Source of the DNA: Sphingomonas sp. M1-B02
GTDB lineage: Bacteria > Pseudomonadota > Alphaproteobacteria > Sphingomonadales > Sphingomonadaceae
DNA: 64,000 nt
Direction of reading: 5' to 3'
NCBI RefSeq assembly: GCF_026167525.1
Contig: NZ_CP110679.1
Span: forward strand, 992,001-1,056,000
Under the pieces are notes generated by a model that worked only from the letters and a program-made list of their open reading frames with translations, had not been told where the DNA came from and made no database searches. How positions within the stretch are numbered: the stretch's first letter is position 1; each line of letters opens with the position of its first letter. Below, one piece after another: positions 42,670 to 52,722 of the stretch. Made by a program: the position numbers and the translations under genes.

Positions 42670-44289
42670 CTAGGCCAGCACCGTCGTCCGCGGTCCGGCT
42701 TGTCGCACGCCCTCGTCCACCTCGCCTTCGAACTGCGCGAAATTCTCCACGAACTGGTCGACCAGCTTCGCCGCGGTCGCGTCATAGGCGGCCTTGTCCG
42801 CCCACGCCTCGCGCGGATCGAGCATCGCCGGATCGACCCCGGCCACCTCCACGGGCACAATGAAGCCGAAATTGGGGTCGCGCCGGAAATCGGCGTCGTT
42901 GAGGCTGCCGTCCAGCGCCGCGTTGAGCAATGCGCGGGTCGCCTTGATCGGCATCCGGCTGATGCCCTTCTGAGTCGCCATGCCGCCGGTCCAGCCGGTA
43001 TTGACCAGCCAGCAATCGACACCGCCCTTGGCGATCCGCGACTTGAGCAGATTGCCGTAAACCGAGGGATGCCGCGGCATGAACGGTGCGCCGAAACAGG
43101 TGGAGAAGGTCGCCTCGGGCTCGGTCACGCCGATCTCGGTCCCCGCCACGCGCGCGGTGTAGCCCGACAGGAAGTGATACATTGCCTGGTCGGGCGTCAG
43201 CTTGGCGATCGGCGGCAGCACGCCATAGGCATCGGCGGTCAGGAAGATGATATTGGTCGGGACCGGCCCGAGATTGTCGCGCGAGGCATTGGGGATGAAG
43301 TCGATCGGATAGGAGCCGCGGCTATTCTCGGCGAGGCTGTTGTCGTCGAAATCGAGCTCGCGCGTATCGGGGTCCATCACGACATTTTCGAGCACGGTGC
43401 CGAAGCGTCGCGTGGTCGCGAAGATCTCGGGCTCCGCCTCGGCCGAGAGGCGGATCATCTTGGCGTAGCAGCCGCCTTCGAAGTTGAAGACGGCCGTGTC
43501 CGACCAGCCATGCTCGTCATCGCCGATCAGCGTTCGGCTGGCGTCGGCCGAGAGCGTGGTCTTGCCGGTGCCCGACAGGCCGAAAAAGACCGCGGTGTCG
43601 CCATTCGGGCCGATATTGGCCGAGCAATGCATCGGCATGATGCCGTCCTGCGGCAACAGATAGTTGAGTAGCCCGAACACGCTCTTCTTCATTTCGCCAG
43701 CATAAGCGGTGCCGCCGATCAGGATCATTTTCTCCGTGAAGTTGACTGCAATCACGGTTTCGCTGCGGCAGCCATGACGCTCGGGATCGGCGCGGAAGCT
43801 GGGCAGGTCGATGATCGTATATGCGGGCACGAAATCTGCCAGCGCTTCAGCACCCGGTCGCACCAGCAACGTGCGGATGAACATGCTGTGCCACGCCAGC
43901 TCGTTGATCACGCGCACCTGAACGCGATGCTCCGCTTGCGAGCCGCCGAACAGATCCTGGACGTATAGCGTATCGCGCTGCGCGATCTCGGCGAGGAAAT
44001 CAGCCTTTAGCGCGGCGAAATGTTCGGGCGACATGCCCTTGTTGACCTTGCCCCACCAGACGCTTGGCTCGGTCTCGGCATCGCGAACGATATATTTGTC
44101 CTTGGCCGATCGCCCGGTATGCTTGCCGGTGCTGACCACCAGCGCGCCGTGGCGCGATAGCTTGCCCTCGCCGCGCCGGACGGCATGCTCCACCAGCTGC
44201 GGCGCCTCGAGGTTCCAGAATAGCTGCGCGCTCGTCCCGATGCCCTGCGCATCGAGACCGTGACGCGAAATCCGCGTGTCCAAGGCCAT
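42670..44289 (-). CDS. pckA: Phosphoenolpyruvate carboxykinase (ATP)
   Basis: A 539-residue gluconeogenic enzyme converting oxaloacetate and ATP to PEP. P-loop [16 protein letters not shown]; substrate-binding [16 protein letters not shown]; metal and oxaloacetate region [26 protein letters not shown] at 44289 ([12 protein letters not shown]) with GGAGGG just upstream. Divergent from chvI by 172 bp, the arrangement known from Rhizobiales, where ChvI influences pckA. Confidence 0.97.
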   Translation of the reverse strand: MALDTRISRHGLDAQGIGTSAQLFWNLEAPQLVEHAVRRGEGKLSRHGALVVSTGKHTGRSAKDKYIVRDAETEPSVWWGKVNKGMSPEHFAALKADFLAEIAQRDTLYVQDLFGGSQAEHRVQVRVINELAWHSMFIRTLLVRPGAEALADFVPAYTIIDLPSFRADPERHGCRSETVIAVNFTEKMILIGGTAYAGEMKKSVFGLLNYLLPQDGIMPMHCSANIGPNGDTAVFFGLSGTGKTTLSADASRTLIGDDEHGWSDTAVFNFEGGCYAKMIRLSAEAEPEIFATTRRFGTVLENVVMDPDTRELDFDDNSLAENSRGSYPIDFIPNASRDNLGPVPTNIIFLTADAYGVLPPIAKLTPDQAMYHFLSGYTARVAGTEIGVTEPEATFSTCFGAPFMPRHPSVYGNLLKSRIAKGGVDCWLVNTGWTGGMATQKGISRMPIKATRALLNAALDGSLNDADFRRDPNFGFIVPVEVAGVDPAMLDPREAWADKAAYDATAAKLVDQFVENFAQFEGEVDEGVRQAGPRTTVLA

Positions 44290-44461
44290 ACCCTCCAAAA
44301 GTCGCGGGCCTCATTTTCGGCGGGCCCGCTATATCGTGTAACAATGCGCATGGAGGCCCGCGGAAATCGCGTCAATCTAGGTAAGCGGTGTCAGGCGATT
44401 GACCGTTGTCCGATTTGGTTTAACCCCCTCAGTCGATGCCTTGCAGTTCCCCTCTCTTCGC

Positions 44462-45169
44462 ATGACCGCCACGATCGCGCTGGTCGACGACGACCGCAAT
44501 ATCCTGACCTCGGTCTCGATCGCGCTCCAGGCCGAAGGGTTTCTGACCCGCGTGTATTCCGATGGCGAAAGTGCGTTGAAGGCGCTGATCGAAAATCCGC
44601 CCGATCTCGCCGTACTCGATATCAAAATGCCTCGCCTCGACGGGCTCGAGTTGCTCCGCCGCCTGCGCGAGAAGAGCGCGATCCCGGTCATATTCCTGAC
44701 GTCGAAGGATGACGAGCTCGACGAGGCGCTTGGGCTAGCAATGGGCGCCGACGACTATATCGCCAAGCCGTTCAGCCAGCGGCTGCTGATCGCTCGCATC
44801 CGCGCGATTCTGCGGCGAACCGAAGTGCCCCATCCGAGCGTCGAGGGCGGCGAAGTCGCGCCTGCCGAGAGTTTGGAGCGCGGGCGGCTCACCATGGACC
44901 CTGCCCGCCATCGGGTGACCTGGGGTGGCGTCAACGTAACGCTGACCGTCACCGAATTTCTGATCCTGGAGACGCTGGCGCAGCGCCCGGGCATCGTGAA
45001 GACTCGCAACCAGCTGATGGACGCGGCCTATCAGGATGATATCTACGTCGACGATCGCACGATCGACAGCCACATCAAGCGCGTCCGCCGGAAATTCCGG
45101 CAGGTCGATCCCGAGTTCGATGCTATCGAAACCCTCTATGGCGCCGGTTATCGCTTCTCCGACGAATGA
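44462..45169 (+). CDS. chvI: ChvI-type response regulator
   Basis: A 235-residue OmpR-family regulator. Receiver acidic pocket LVDDDRN, phospho-aspartate in [11 protein letters not shown], conserved lysine in IAKPFS. The C-terminal winged helix ends [19 protein letters not shown] and [11 protein letters not shown]. Partner of the ChvG kinase directly downstream; the pair senses acid or envelope stress in related bacteria. Its end overlaps the chvG start. Confidence 0.93.
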   Translation: MTATIALVDDDRNILTSVSIALQAEGFLTRVYSDGESALKALIENPPDLAVLDIKMPRLDGLELLRRLREKSAIPVIFLTSKDDELDEALGLAMGADDYIAKPFSQRLLIARIRAILRRTEVPHPSVEGGEVAPAESLERGRLTMDPARHRVTWGGVNVTLTVTEFLILETLAQRPGIVKTRNQLMDAAYQDDIYVDDRTIDSHIKRVRRKFRQVDPEFDAIETLYGAGYRFSDE

Positions 45170-46715
45170 AGAGCCCGATCTGGCGCTCAAATGGTCGAAC
45201 CGCGTCAGCCTCACGCCGCGGATCCTGGCGGTCAACATCTTCGCGCTGGCGCTGCTCGCGGGCGGATTCTTCTACCTCGATTCCTATCGCAGCCGGATCG
45301 TCGACAGCCGCGTCGAGCAGGCGACCCGCGAGGTACGACTGATCGCCCAGGCAATCGCCTCCGCCACCCCGGAGCGGCGGGACCTGCTGGTGCTCAGTCT
45401 CGCGCGCGACACCGGCAGCCGTATCCGCCTCTATACCGAGAGCGGCGAGTTGATGGCCGACAGTCAGAAACTTGGGCTCCGGACCCTCGTGCTGCGCGAC
45501 CCGGACAAGGATCCCTGGGGGCAGGCCACTGCCCGCTTTCTGGACGCGGTGATAGACACAGTCGTCGGCGCCGACCGGGCGCCGCTCTATCGCGAGCTTC
45601 CACCAGACAAGGGGCTGGATTGGCCCGACGTGAACACGGCGCGATCGACCCACGGCACTCCCGCTACCGTCTGGCGTGCGCCCGATCGTACCCCGGTGAT
45701 CACTGCCGCTGCCCCGATAACCCAGCTCGGCGTGGTCATGACTACCGTCAACGCGCGCGACATCACCGAGACGGTGCGAGTTGAGCGCTATCGACTCGGC
45801 GTGGTGCTGCTGATCGTCAGCATCGCCTCGATCCTTCTTTCGCTGTTTCTTGCGCGCACGATAGTCCGACCCTTGCGCCGGCTCGCGCGCGCCGCAGTCC
45901 GGGTGCGGCTAGGCCGCGCCCGCGAAGTTGTGGTCCCTCGCCTTCCCGACCGGCATGATGAGATCGGAATGCTGGCCCGCGCGCTGTCCGACATGAGCCA
46001 GGCCCTACGCGCGCGTATCGACGCGACCGAAAGCTTCGCCGCCGACGTCACCCACGAGCTCAAGAACCCTCTCGCCTCTCTCCGCTCCGCGGTCGAGGGG
46101 CTGACTCACGTCAAGGACCCAGTCCTGCAGGAACGTCTCCTCGCCATCGTCCGCGACGACGTTCACCGCCTCGATCGGCTCATTACCGACATATCCGAGG
46201 CATCGCGCCTCGACGCACAGCTCAGCCGGGCGACCTTCGAGAAGATAGACATAGGCGAGATGATCGCCGCGCTCCTCGCCCAGCGCGAAGCGCGTGGGCT
46301 TCCCCATGGAATCCGAATCCATTTCGATCGCCCTGATCGCCGTCCGCTTAACGTCCTCGGTGAAGGCGCGCGGCTCGAGCGAGTGTTCGAGAATCTGATC
46401 GACAACGCCTTGTCTTTCTCTCCCGACCGTGGGCTCGTGACGCTCGTAGCCTCCAGCGACGGCGACATGCTCACGATATGCGTCGAGGATGAGGGGCCTG
46501 GAGTCCCCGAGGAAGCGCGTGACGCGGTCTTCCGACGTTTCCACTCGGTGCGCCCCGAAAGCGAGGCGTTCGGCCAGCATTCCGGACTTGGACTTGCCAT
46601 CGCGCGCACGATTGTCGAAGGCCATCAGGGAAGCATCGTGGTGAAGTCCCGAGGGAATCAGGTGAACGGAGCGCAGTTCGTGGTGCGGTTGCCTTTGGTG
46701 GAACGCGATCGATGA
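45138..46715 (+). CDS. chvG: ChvG-type sensor histidine kinase
   Basis: About 525 residues: N-terminal membrane segment ([19 protein letters not shown]), periplasmic domain, second membrane segment ([16 protein letters not shown]), HAMP, then DHp with [17 protein letters not shown] and HATPase with N-box NLIDNAL, G1 [10 protein letters not shown] and G2 GLGLAIAR. All kinase residues are present, unlike DivL. The ATG at 45138 overlaps chvI by 32 bp. Its stop overlaps rapZ by 4 bp. Confidence 0.92.
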   Translation: MAPVIASPTNEEPDLALKWSNRVSLTPRILAVNIFALALLAGGFFYLDSYRSRIVDSRVEQATREVRLIAQAIASATPERRDLLVLSLARDTGSRIRLYTESGELMADSQKLGLRTLVLRDPDKDPWGQATARFLDAVIDTVVGADRAPLYRELPPDKGLDWPDVNTARSTHGTPATVWRAPDRTPVITAAAPITQLGVVMTTVNARDITETVRVERYRLGVVLLIVSIASILLSLFLARTIVRPLRRLARAAVRVRLGRAREVVVPRLPDRHDEIGMLARALSDMSQALRARIDATESFAADVTHELKNPLASLRSAVEGLTHVKDPVLQERLLAIVRDDVHRLDRLITDISEASRLDAQLSRATFEKIDIGEMIAALLAQREARGLPHGIRIHFDRPDRRPLNVLGEGARLERVFENLIDNALSFSPDRGLVTLVASSDGDMLTICVEDEGPGVPEEARDAVFRRFHSVRPESEAFGQHSGLGLAIARTIVEGHQGSIVVKSRGNQVNGAQFVVRLPLVERDR

Positions 46716-47632
46716 GCCGGCTAAGTCCCAAGCATATCCTGCTGGTGACCGGGATGTCCGGCGCGGGGAAATCGACGGTCCTGCGGACGCTCGAAGATCT
46801 AGGCTGGGAAGTCGTCGATAATCTCCCACTCTTGCTGCTCCACAGCCTGCTCGACACTGCGCCCGGCGAAGGCGCCGACGGCGACGCCAGGCCCTTGGCG
46901 CTCGGCATAGGCACCCAGACCCGCGGTTTCGACGCAGAAAGCATCGTGCGGCGCATCAAGAAAATGCGCGAGGAGGAGGGCCATGAGATCGGCACCCTTT
47001 TCCTCGAATGTGCCGGCTCGGAACTGGAACGCCGCTATTCGGAAACTCGGCGCCGCCACCCTCTGGCGCAGGACCGTCCGGCCAGCGACGGCATTGCCCG
47101 CGAGCGCGAGCTGCTGATGCCGCTGCGCGAATGGTCGAACCGGCTGATCGACACCACCAACCTTTCGTCGAACGAACTCGCCCAACAAATCCGCTCGACC
47201 TTTTCGGGCGAGGGATCGGGCGACACGGTGCTCACGATCACCTCGTTCGGCTTCGCACGCGGCTTGCCCCGCGACGCCGATCTGGTGTTCGACATGCGCT
47301 TCCTGCGCAATCCGCATTGGGTCGAGCTATTGCGCCCGGGGACCGGCCGCGACCCGCAAGTCTCCGAATATATTGCCGAGGATCCCGCTTACGGACAGGC
47401 GATGGCACAGATAGAGTCGCTGCTGCGACTGCTCCTTCCTCGCTATCAGGCTGAAGGAAAAGCATATGTCACTGTCGCATTTGGCTGTACGGGCGGACGA
47501 CACCGCTCGGTCCATGTCGCCGAACGGATGGCGCGGCGGTTGCGCGAGGACGGATTTTCGCCCACGGTATCGCACCGCGATTTGAAGACCGCGCCGCAGG
47601 ACTCGCTGGAAGGGGCCCCGGTGACCATATGA
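46712..47632 (+). CDS. rapZ: RapZ-type P-loop nucleotide-binding protein
   Basis: A 306-residue protein with Walker A VTGMSGAGKSTVLRTL, middle segment TSFGFARGLPRDADLVFDMR and the C-terminal TVAFGCTGGRHRSVHVAERM. In enterobacteria RapZ guides RNase E to GlmZ; in alphaproteobacteria its target is not settled. Here it directly follows chvG, where many relatives have hprK in between, and precedes PTS genes. Confidence 0.93.
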   Translation: MSRLSPKHILLVTGMSGAGKSTVLRTLEDLGWEVVDNLPLLLLHSLLDTAPGEGADGDARPLALGIGTQTRGFDAESIVRRIKKMREEEGHEIGTLFLECAGSELERRYSETRRRHPLAQDRPASDGIARERELLMPLREWSNRLIDTTNLSSNELAQQIRSTFSGEGSGDTVLTITSFGFARGLPRDADLVFDMRFLRNPHWVELLRPGTGRDPQVSEYIAEDPAYGQAMAQIESLLRLLLPRYQAEGKAYVTVAFGCTGGRHRSVHVAERMARRLREDGFSPTVSHRDLKTAPQDSLEGAPVTI

Positions 47633-47648
47633 AGGGGCGGAGTTGCAA

Positions 47649-48056
47649 ATGATCGGTTTGGTGCTCGTGACGCACGGACGGCTCGCCGAAGAGTTCGTGG
47701 TCGCGATGGAGCATGTCGTGGGCCAGCAGGAGCGGATCGAATCGATCAGCATCGGCCCCGACGATGACATGGAAAGTCGCCGCGCCGACATTGCCGCGGC
47801 GATCGCGCGCGTCGACGAAGGCCGCGGGGTGATCGTGCTCAGCGACCTGTTCGGCGGTACCCCTTCGAACCTGGCCATCTCGCTGATGGAAGCGGGGCGG
47901 ATCGAAGTGATTGCGGGGATCAACCTGCCCATGCTGATCCGCCTTGGCAGCGCGCGCAGGACGATGAAGGTCACCGATGCGGTGGCGGCTGCAAGGGACG
48001 CTGGCCGCAAATATATCACAATCGCGTCCGAAGTACTGGGAGAGGCGGCTGCGTGA
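47649..48056 (+). CDS. PTS EIIA component, mannose family
   Basis: A 135-residue EIIA(Man)-type phosphocarrier. The active histidine is in LVLVTHGRLAEEF, near residue 10; DLFGGTPSNLAI and GINLPMLIRL are typical. There are no membrane EIIC/EIID genes nearby, so it is likely regulatory and not part of a sugar importer. ATG at 47649 with GGAG six bases upstream; the gene end overlaps HPr. Confidence 0.93.
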   Translation: MIGLVLVTHGRLAEEFVVAMEHVVGQQERIESISIGPDDDMESRRADIAAAIARVDEGRGVIVLSDLFGGTPSNLAISLMEAGRIEVIAGINLPMLIRLGSARRTMKVTDAVAAARDAGRKYITIASEVLGEAAA

Positions 48057-48325
48057 GCCGCTCGACGCGCACCGTCACGATCGAGAATCGGCGAGGGCTG
48101 CACGCCCGCGCGAGCATGGCGTTCGTCACTCTCGCCAGCGGCCATAGCGTTGAGCTCACCGTCGAAAAGGACGGTTCGAGTGCATCGGGTACGTCTATCT
48201 TGGACCTGATGATGCTGGGCGCCGCCAAGGGCGACTGCATCACGATCAGCGCCGAGGGCGACGGGGCCGAAGAGGCGGTGCAGGCGCTGGCCGAGCTGGT
48301 CGAGGCGCGCTTCGGCGAAGACTGA
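48053..48325 (+). CDS. Phosphocarrier protein HPr
   Basis: A 90-residue HPr. The phospho-histidine lies in NRRGLHARASMAF. The regulatory-serine region SASGTSILDLMMLGAAKGD keeps the serine in the position used by HPr kinases. GTG start overlaps the EIIA stop (GTGA), and its own stop overlaps the next start (TGATG). Enzyme I is not in the window. Confidence 0.94.
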   Translation: MSRSTRTVTIENRRGLHARASMAFVTLASGHSVELTVEKDGSSASGTSILDLMMLGAAKGDCITISAEGDGAEEAVQALAELVEARFGED

Positions 48326-49128
48326 TGCCGCGCGAGATCACTGCCTTTTCCAACCCGCTGATCAAGCGCGTCAGGCTGCTGCGCGACAAGAAGCATCGCC
48401 GCGACGAGGGGCTGTTCCTGGCCGAAGGCCTGCGCATTCTCACCGAGGCGCGCGAGGCGGGGCGGCTGCCCGAGTTTCTGTTTTTCGCGGGCGACAGCGG
48501 TAGCCATCCGTTGGTCGAGGCGCTGGTCGAGGCGACCGAGGCGGCGGGCGGCGAGGCGATCGAGACCAACGCCGACATCCTTTCCAAGCTTTCGGGCAAG
48601 GATAATCCCGGCGCGGTGGTGGGGGTCTATCCGGAGTTCGAGACGAAGCTCATAGACCTGGACCGCGCCAGTGCGCCGATCTGGCTCGTCGCCGAGCGGC
48701 TGCGTGATCCGGGCAACCTGGGCACGATTTTGCGGACGGGCGACGCGATCGGGGCGGGCGGGTTGATCCTGGTTGACGAGTGCGTCGATCCCTTTTCGGT
48801 GGAGGCGGTGCGGGCGAGTATGGGAGCGCTGTTCACGGTGCCGGTGGCGCGGGCGCCTTGGGCGGAATTTGCGACCTGGCTTCGTTCGGGGCCGGGGCAG
48901 TTGGTGGGGCTCAGCCTCGATACCGAGGTCGACTATCAGGCCGCCGACTATGCGACGCCTACGTTCCTGCTTACGGGCAACGAGGCGCAGGGGATGCCCG
49001 ATTACATGGCCGCGGCGTGCGACCTGCTGGTCAAGATCCCGATGCTCGGCAAGGCCGACAGCCTCAACGCGGCGGTGGCCACCGCGGTGATGGCCTATGA
49101 GGTGCTCAACCAGCAACGCCGGGCTTAG
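48325..49128 (+). CDS. TrmH/SpoU-family RNA 2'-O-methyltransferase
   Basis: A 267-residue SPOUT methyltransferase. N-terminal RNA-binding part (FSNPLIKRVRLLRDKKHRRD) and catalytic knot: motif 1 ERLRDPGNLGTILRT, motif 2 TGNEAQGM, motif 3 IPMLGKADSLNAAVATAV. Substrate could be 23S rRNA (RlmB-like) or tRNA; the sequence does not decide. Coupled to HPr by a 1-base stop/start overlap, an odd but compact arrangement. Confidence 0.92.
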   Translation: MPREITAFSNPLIKRVRLLRDKKHRRDEGLFLAEGLRILTEAREAGRLPEFLFFAGDSGSHPLVEALVEATEAAGGEAIETNADILSKLSGKDNPGAVVGVYPEFETKLIDLDRASAPIWLVAERLRDPGNLGTILRTGDAIGAGGLILVDECVDPFSVEAVRASMGALFTVPVARAPWAEFATWLRSGPGQLVGLSLDTEVDYQAADYATPTFLLTGNEAQGMPDYMAAACDLLVKIPMLGKADSLNAAVATAVMAYEVLNQQRRA

Positions 49129-49243
49129 ATTCCCACTTTTCGCGTGTTTTGTGACATAAAATTGCGCACTTTGGTCTCGGTTTGGCGCGGAATGCGACGC
49201 TTTTGGATGCTCTCACAGGAAATCCTACTGCGCAAGCCGACCG

Positions 49244-49984
49244 TCAGGGATAGTCCGCCGCCACGAAGAACAGCCCGTCCGACGGCGCATTGAAACCCAG
49301 GGCGGCACGATCGCGTGCCTCCAGCGCCGAGCGCATGTCGGCGGAGGTCCACTTCCCCTGCCCCACCAGCGCCAGGCACCCCACCATCGAGCGCACCTGG
49401 TGATGCAGGAAGGACCGCGCCGAGGCCCGCACCACGATCCGGTCGCCTTCCCGCGTCACATCGAGCCGATCGAGCGTTCGCAACGGGCTGTCCGCCTGGC
49501 AATGGGCGGAGCGGAAGGTGGTGAAATCGTGCCGCCCGACCAGCTGCTGCGCGCCCGCCTGCATCGCGGCTTCGTCGAGCTCGGCGGCGATCCGCCACGC
49601 CAGCCCCGCCTCCCAGGTGAGCGGCGCACGGCGCTGGACGATGCGATATTCGTAATGGCGGCCGAGGCACGAGAAGCGCGAATGCCAATCGTCGGGCACC
49701 GCGACGCAATCGAGGACCGCCACCGGATGCGGCCGCACCCGCGCGTTCAACGCCTCCATCAGCCGGAACGGCGTGATCGCGCGCGCGATGTCGAGATGCG
49801 CGCGCATGCCGAGCGCATGGACCCCCGCGTCGGTGCGCCCCGCGGCATGCACCGCGGTCCGCTCGCCGGTCACCGCGAAAGCGGCGTCCTCCAGCGCCTG
49901 CTGGACGCTGGGCCCATGATCCTGCCGCTGCCAGCCCATGAAGGGGCGGCCGTCATATTCGACGGTTAGTGCGAAGCGAGTCAA
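49244..49984 (-). CDS. truA: tRNA pseudouridine(38-40) synthase TruA
   Basis: A 246-residue enzyme. The catalytic aspartate is in [11 protein letters not shown] near residue 52. [14 protein letters not shown] opens the protein; [11 protein letters not shown] is the C-terminal motif. Starts 4 bp before the fmt stop, so the two are coupled. The 115 bp between it and the methyltransferase gene holds a sequence resembling the right end of the IS1595 region. Confidence 0.97.
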   Translation of the reverse strand: MTRFALTVEYDGRPFMGWQRQDHGPSVQQALEDAAFAVTGERTAVHAAGRTDAGVHALGMRAHLDIARAITPFRLMEALNARVRPHPVAVLDCVAVPDDWHSRFSCLGRHYEYRIVQRRAPLTWEAGLAWRIAAELDEAAMQAGAQQLVGRHDFTTFRSAHCQADSPLRTLDRLDVTREGDRIVVRASARSFLHHQVRSMVGCLALVGQGKWTSADMRSALEARDRAALGFNAPSDGLFFVAADYP

Positions 49985-50985
49985 AGCCGGGTGCCCGCCG
50001 GGATCGGGAAGCCGCGGAGCAGTTCGGCCGGGGTCATGACGCCACGTCCCGCGCGCTGGACGAGCGTGGGGCGGAGTGCGCCCTGGCCGCAGGCGATGGT
50101 CAGTGCGTCGTCCAGAACTACAGCATTGTCCAACCCCACGCCGTCATCCCCGCGAAGGCGGGGATCCAGAGCAATCGACGACGCCGCCTGCGACTCTGGA
50201 TCCCCGCCTTCGCGGGGATGACGAATTGAGGCGGAGAGAATGGTGGCAGAGAGAACGGAGGCGGCGAGGATGCGAATCCGCTCGCCCCCGAATTCGAAGA
50301 ACGCGCCGGGGTGGAACGCCCGGACCTGCCGCTCGACCTGCTCCGCCGATTGCGCAAAATCGAGCCTTAGCTCGGCCTTGTCGACTTTGGGGGCATAGGT
50401 GACGCCCGCTTCGGGCTGCGCCACCGGGGGATAGGCGTCGAGATCGGCGAGCACCTCGACCATCAGCCGTGCACCCATCGCGCTGAGCTCCGCGGCCAGT
50501 TCGCCCGCGGTCTTGCACCCCACCGGAGTGCGTCCCTCGAGCCGCACCGGGCCGGTATCGAGCCCCGCTTCCATCTGCATGATGCCGACGCCGGTCTCGG
50601 CATCGCCGGCAAGGATCGCGCGTTGCACAGGGGCGGCACCCCGCCAGCGCGGCAGCAACGAGCCGTGAACGTTTAGGCAGCCCAGCCGCGGCGCATCGAG
50701 CACCGGCACGGGCAGGATCAGTCCGTAGGCCGCGACGACGGCGACATCGGCGCCGAGCGCGGCGAAGGCATGGATCGCCTCGGGCTCCTTGCGAAAGGAG
50801 AGCGGAGTCCGCACCTCGATCCCCAGCGCCTCGGCGCGCGCCTGGACGGGCGAAGGCGCGACCTTGCCCCGATTGCCGCGCCGCGGCGGCTGGCTGTAGG
50901 CGGCGACGATCTCGTGCCCGGCGGCCACGAGTGCATCGAGCACCGGTACGGCGAAATCGGGGGTTCCCATGAAGATGATCCGCAT
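49981..50985 (-). CDS. fmt: Methionyl-tRNA formyltransferase with an in-frame repeat insertion
   Basis: A 334-residue enzyme formylating initiator Met-tRNA. N-terminal catalytic domain: [34 protein letters not shown] and [12 protein letters not shown]. The C-terminal domain is interrupted after [15 protein letters not shown] by about 30 residues encoded by a palindromic repeat (HPREGGDP ... LDPRLRGDD), then resumes [18 protein letters not shown]. Without the insert it would have the usual length near 305. The frame stays open, so a functional protein is likely. Confidence 0.93.
   Translation of the reverse strand: MRIIFMGTPDFAVPVLDALVAAGHEIVAAYSQPPRRGNRGKVAPSPVQARAEALGIEVRTPLSFRKEPEAIHAFAALGADVAVVAAYGLILPVPVLDAPRLGCLNVHGSLLPRWRGAAPVQRAILAGDAETGVGIMQMEAGLDTGPVRLEGRTPVGCKTAGELAAELSAMGARLMVEVLADLDAYPPVAQPEAGVTYAPKVDKAELRLDFAQSAEQVERQVRAFHPGAFFEFGGERIRILAASVLSATILSASIRHPREGGDPESQAASSIALDPRLRGDDGVGLDNAVVLDDALTIACGQGALRPTLVQRAGRGVMTPAELLRGFPIPAGTRL
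50143..50222. repeat. Perfect palindromic repeat inserted inside fmt
   Basis: Arms 50143-50171 and 50194-50222 are exact inverted copies over 29 bp, starting GTCATCCCCGCGAAGG, with a 22-bp centre. It is the most perfect member of its family here and lies wholly within the fmt reading frame. Confidence 0.95.
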
Positions 50986-51050
50986 GCTTTGCCCTTAGCC
51001 GCACTCGCCGGAGATATGCCAGTCACCCTCACCCTTCCGGCGCTGCGCGC

Positions 51051-51083
51051 CTCCCTCCTCTCCCAATGGGAGAGGGAGGGAGG
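51051..51083. repeat. CTCCC-rich hairpin before recR
   Basis: CTCCCTCCTCTCCC and GGGAGAGGGAGGGAG form a near-perfect 14-bp stem with a 3-nt loop between the divergent fmt and recR. The adjoining ACCCTTCCGGCGCTGCGCGC belongs to the same repeated block. Confidence 0.65.
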
Positions 51084-51121
51084 TGATTGGCTTCCTTGCA
51101 ACGCATAGCTATCTCCAACCC

Positions 51122-51718
51122 ATGGCCTCCCCCGAAATCGAAGCCCTCACCCAGGCCCTCTCCCGCCTGCCCGGCCTTGGCCCGCGTTCGGCGCGGCGCG
51201 CGGTGTTGCACTTGCTCAAGAAGCGCGAGACTGCGCTGGATCCGCTGCTCGCCGCGCTGACCGCGGTCAGCAAGCGGCTGAGCACCTGCACGATCTGCGG
51301 CAATGTCGACACGATCGACCCCTGCGCGATCTGCGCGGATCCGCGCCGCGACGCCCGTTCGCTGTGCGTGGTGGAGGAAGTCGCCGACCTCTGGGCGCTC
51401 GATCGCTCACGGCTGTTTCCGGGCAAGTTCCATGTCCTCGGCGGGCGGCTCTCGGCGCTCGAAGGCGTACGTCCCGAGGATCTGCGCGTCGACAGCCTGG
51501 TGCGCCGCATCGCCGAGGGCGGGATCGACGAAGTCGTCCTGGCGATGAACGCCACGCTGGAGGGGCAGACCACCGCGCATTATATTGCCGAGCGGATCGA
51601 GGCTTTTCCGGTCCGAGTGACGCAGCTCGCGCATGGGCTGCCGGTGGGGGGCGAGCTCGACTATCTCGACGAGGGGACGTTGGCGCAGGCGCTTCGGGCG
51701 CGTCGGCCGGTGGCCTAG
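51122..51718 (+). CDS. recR: Recombination mediator RecR
   Basis: A 198-residue protein that loads RecA with RecF/RecO. N-terminal helix-hairpin-helix [17 protein letters not shown], zinc cysteines in [17 protein letters not shown], then a Toprim domain [17 protein letters not shown]. The ATG at 51122 gives [13 protein letters not shown]. Divergent from fmt; a large inverted repeat follows the gene. Confidence 0.96.
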   Translation: MASPEIEALTQALSRLPGLGPRSARRAVLHLLKKRETALDPLLAALTAVSKRLSTCTICGNVDTIDPCAICADPRRDARSLCVVEEVADLWALDRSRLFPGKFHVLGGRLSALEGVRPEDLRVDSLVRRIAEGGIDEVVLAMNATLEGQTTAHYIAERIEAFPVRVTQLAHGLPVGGELDYLDEGTLAQALRARRPVA

Positions 51719-51729
51719 AAAGACTAACT

Positions 51730-51952
51730 GGTTCGCGCGGAGGCGCGAAGGCGCGAAGATTTTTTCGCGCAACGACGCCGCGGCGCGACGATGTTCGCCC
51801 CTGAGGCACCCGCCGACTTTTTGATTCGATACCGCCGGCATTGATGCCGCTGCGCGGCGATTTCGCTCAGCAGCTGCGGCACATCGTTGCGTCGTCGCGT
51901 CGTTGCGCGAACAAAGCTGTCTTCGTTGCGCCTTCGCACCTTCGCGTGAACC
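51730..51952. repeat. Large imperfect inverted repeat (GGTTCGCGCG type) between recR and def
   Basis: Arms of about 65 bp (from 51730, GGTTCGCGCGGAGGCGCGAA, and ending at 51952, CTTCGCGTGAACC) share GCGAAGGCGC and TCGCGCAACGACG in inverted order around a centre of about 100 bp. This accounts for nearly all of the 285-bp recR-def gap. No coding frame is convincing. Confidence 0.7.
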
Positions 51953-52003
51953 GAAATTGCCCAAAAGCTTGCGACAAACCCGCGGCTCCCCTAAATTCCC
52001 CCC

Positions 52004-52531
52004 ATGGCCGTCCTGCAAATCCTAGAAGTACCCGATCCGCGCCTTCGCCTGATCTCCACCCCCGTGGACACGGTCGATGACGAGGTGCGCACTCTCGTCG
52101 CCGATATGTTCGATACGATGTATGACGCCCCCGGCATCGGGCTGGCCGCGATCCAGGTGGGCGTGCCCAAGCGGGTCGTCGTCATGGACCTGCAGGAGGA
52201 GGAAGACGAGGAGGGCAAGCCGATCCGTCAGCCCCGCGTGTTCATCAACCCCGAAATCCTCGAACCCTCCGAAGAGCTGTCGGTCTATACCGAGGGCTGC
52301 CTGTCGATCCCCGACCAGTTCGCCGATATCGAGCGCCCGGCCAGCTGCCGGGTGACGTGGCTGGATGAGAAGGGTGAGCCCCACGACGAGCGCTTCGACG
52401 GGCTGCTCGCGACGTGCATCCAGCATGAGATGGATCATCTGGAGGGGATCGTGTTCCTCGATCATATCTCGCGGCTGAAGCGCGACATGATCCTGAAGAA
52501 GCTGGCCAAGGCGCGTAAGGCTGCGGCGTAA
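52004..52531 (+). CDS. def: Peptide deformylase
   Basis: A 175-residue metalloenzyme removing the formyl group added by Fmt. All three motifs are present: GIGLAAIQVG, EGCLSIP and the metal site CIQHEMDHLEG. Full length. It lies about 1 kb from fmt with recR between, on the opposite strand from fmt. Cytoplasmic, acting at the ribosome exit. Confidence 0.98.
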   Translation: MAVLQILEVPDPRLRLISTPVDTVDDEVRTLVADMFDTMYDAPGIGLAAIQVGVPKRVVVMDLQEEEDEEGKPIRQPRVFINPEILEPSEELSVYTEGCLSIPDQFADIERPASCRVTWLDEKGEPHDERFDGLLATCIQHEMDHLEGIVFLDHISRLKRDMILKKLAKARKAAA

Positions 52532-52552
52532 CATCGCGCCAACGAAATAGGG

Positions 52553-52660
52553 CGTCACCCCGGCCTTGTGCCGGGGTCCATCTCTCCGCAATCGACAGGG
52601 GAGAGGCTGCAGGGTTCAGCCCAGCCGCATGCTGGACCCCGGCACAAGGCCGGGGTGACG
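52553..52660. repeat. Palindromic intergenic repeat (CACCCC type) between def and rmuC
   Basis: Arms 52553-52580 and 52633-52660 are exact 28-bp inverted copies starting CGTCACCCCGGCCTTGTG, separated by 52 bp. They lie 21 bp after the def stop and could act as a transcript-ending or stabilising hairpin. Confidence 0.85.
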
Positions 52661-52722
52661 GAGTAGGTGTTGCCCTGACTCGCATCCCCCGTTAGGTTCG
52701 CCTTCTGTTCCCAGGAGGCGTC

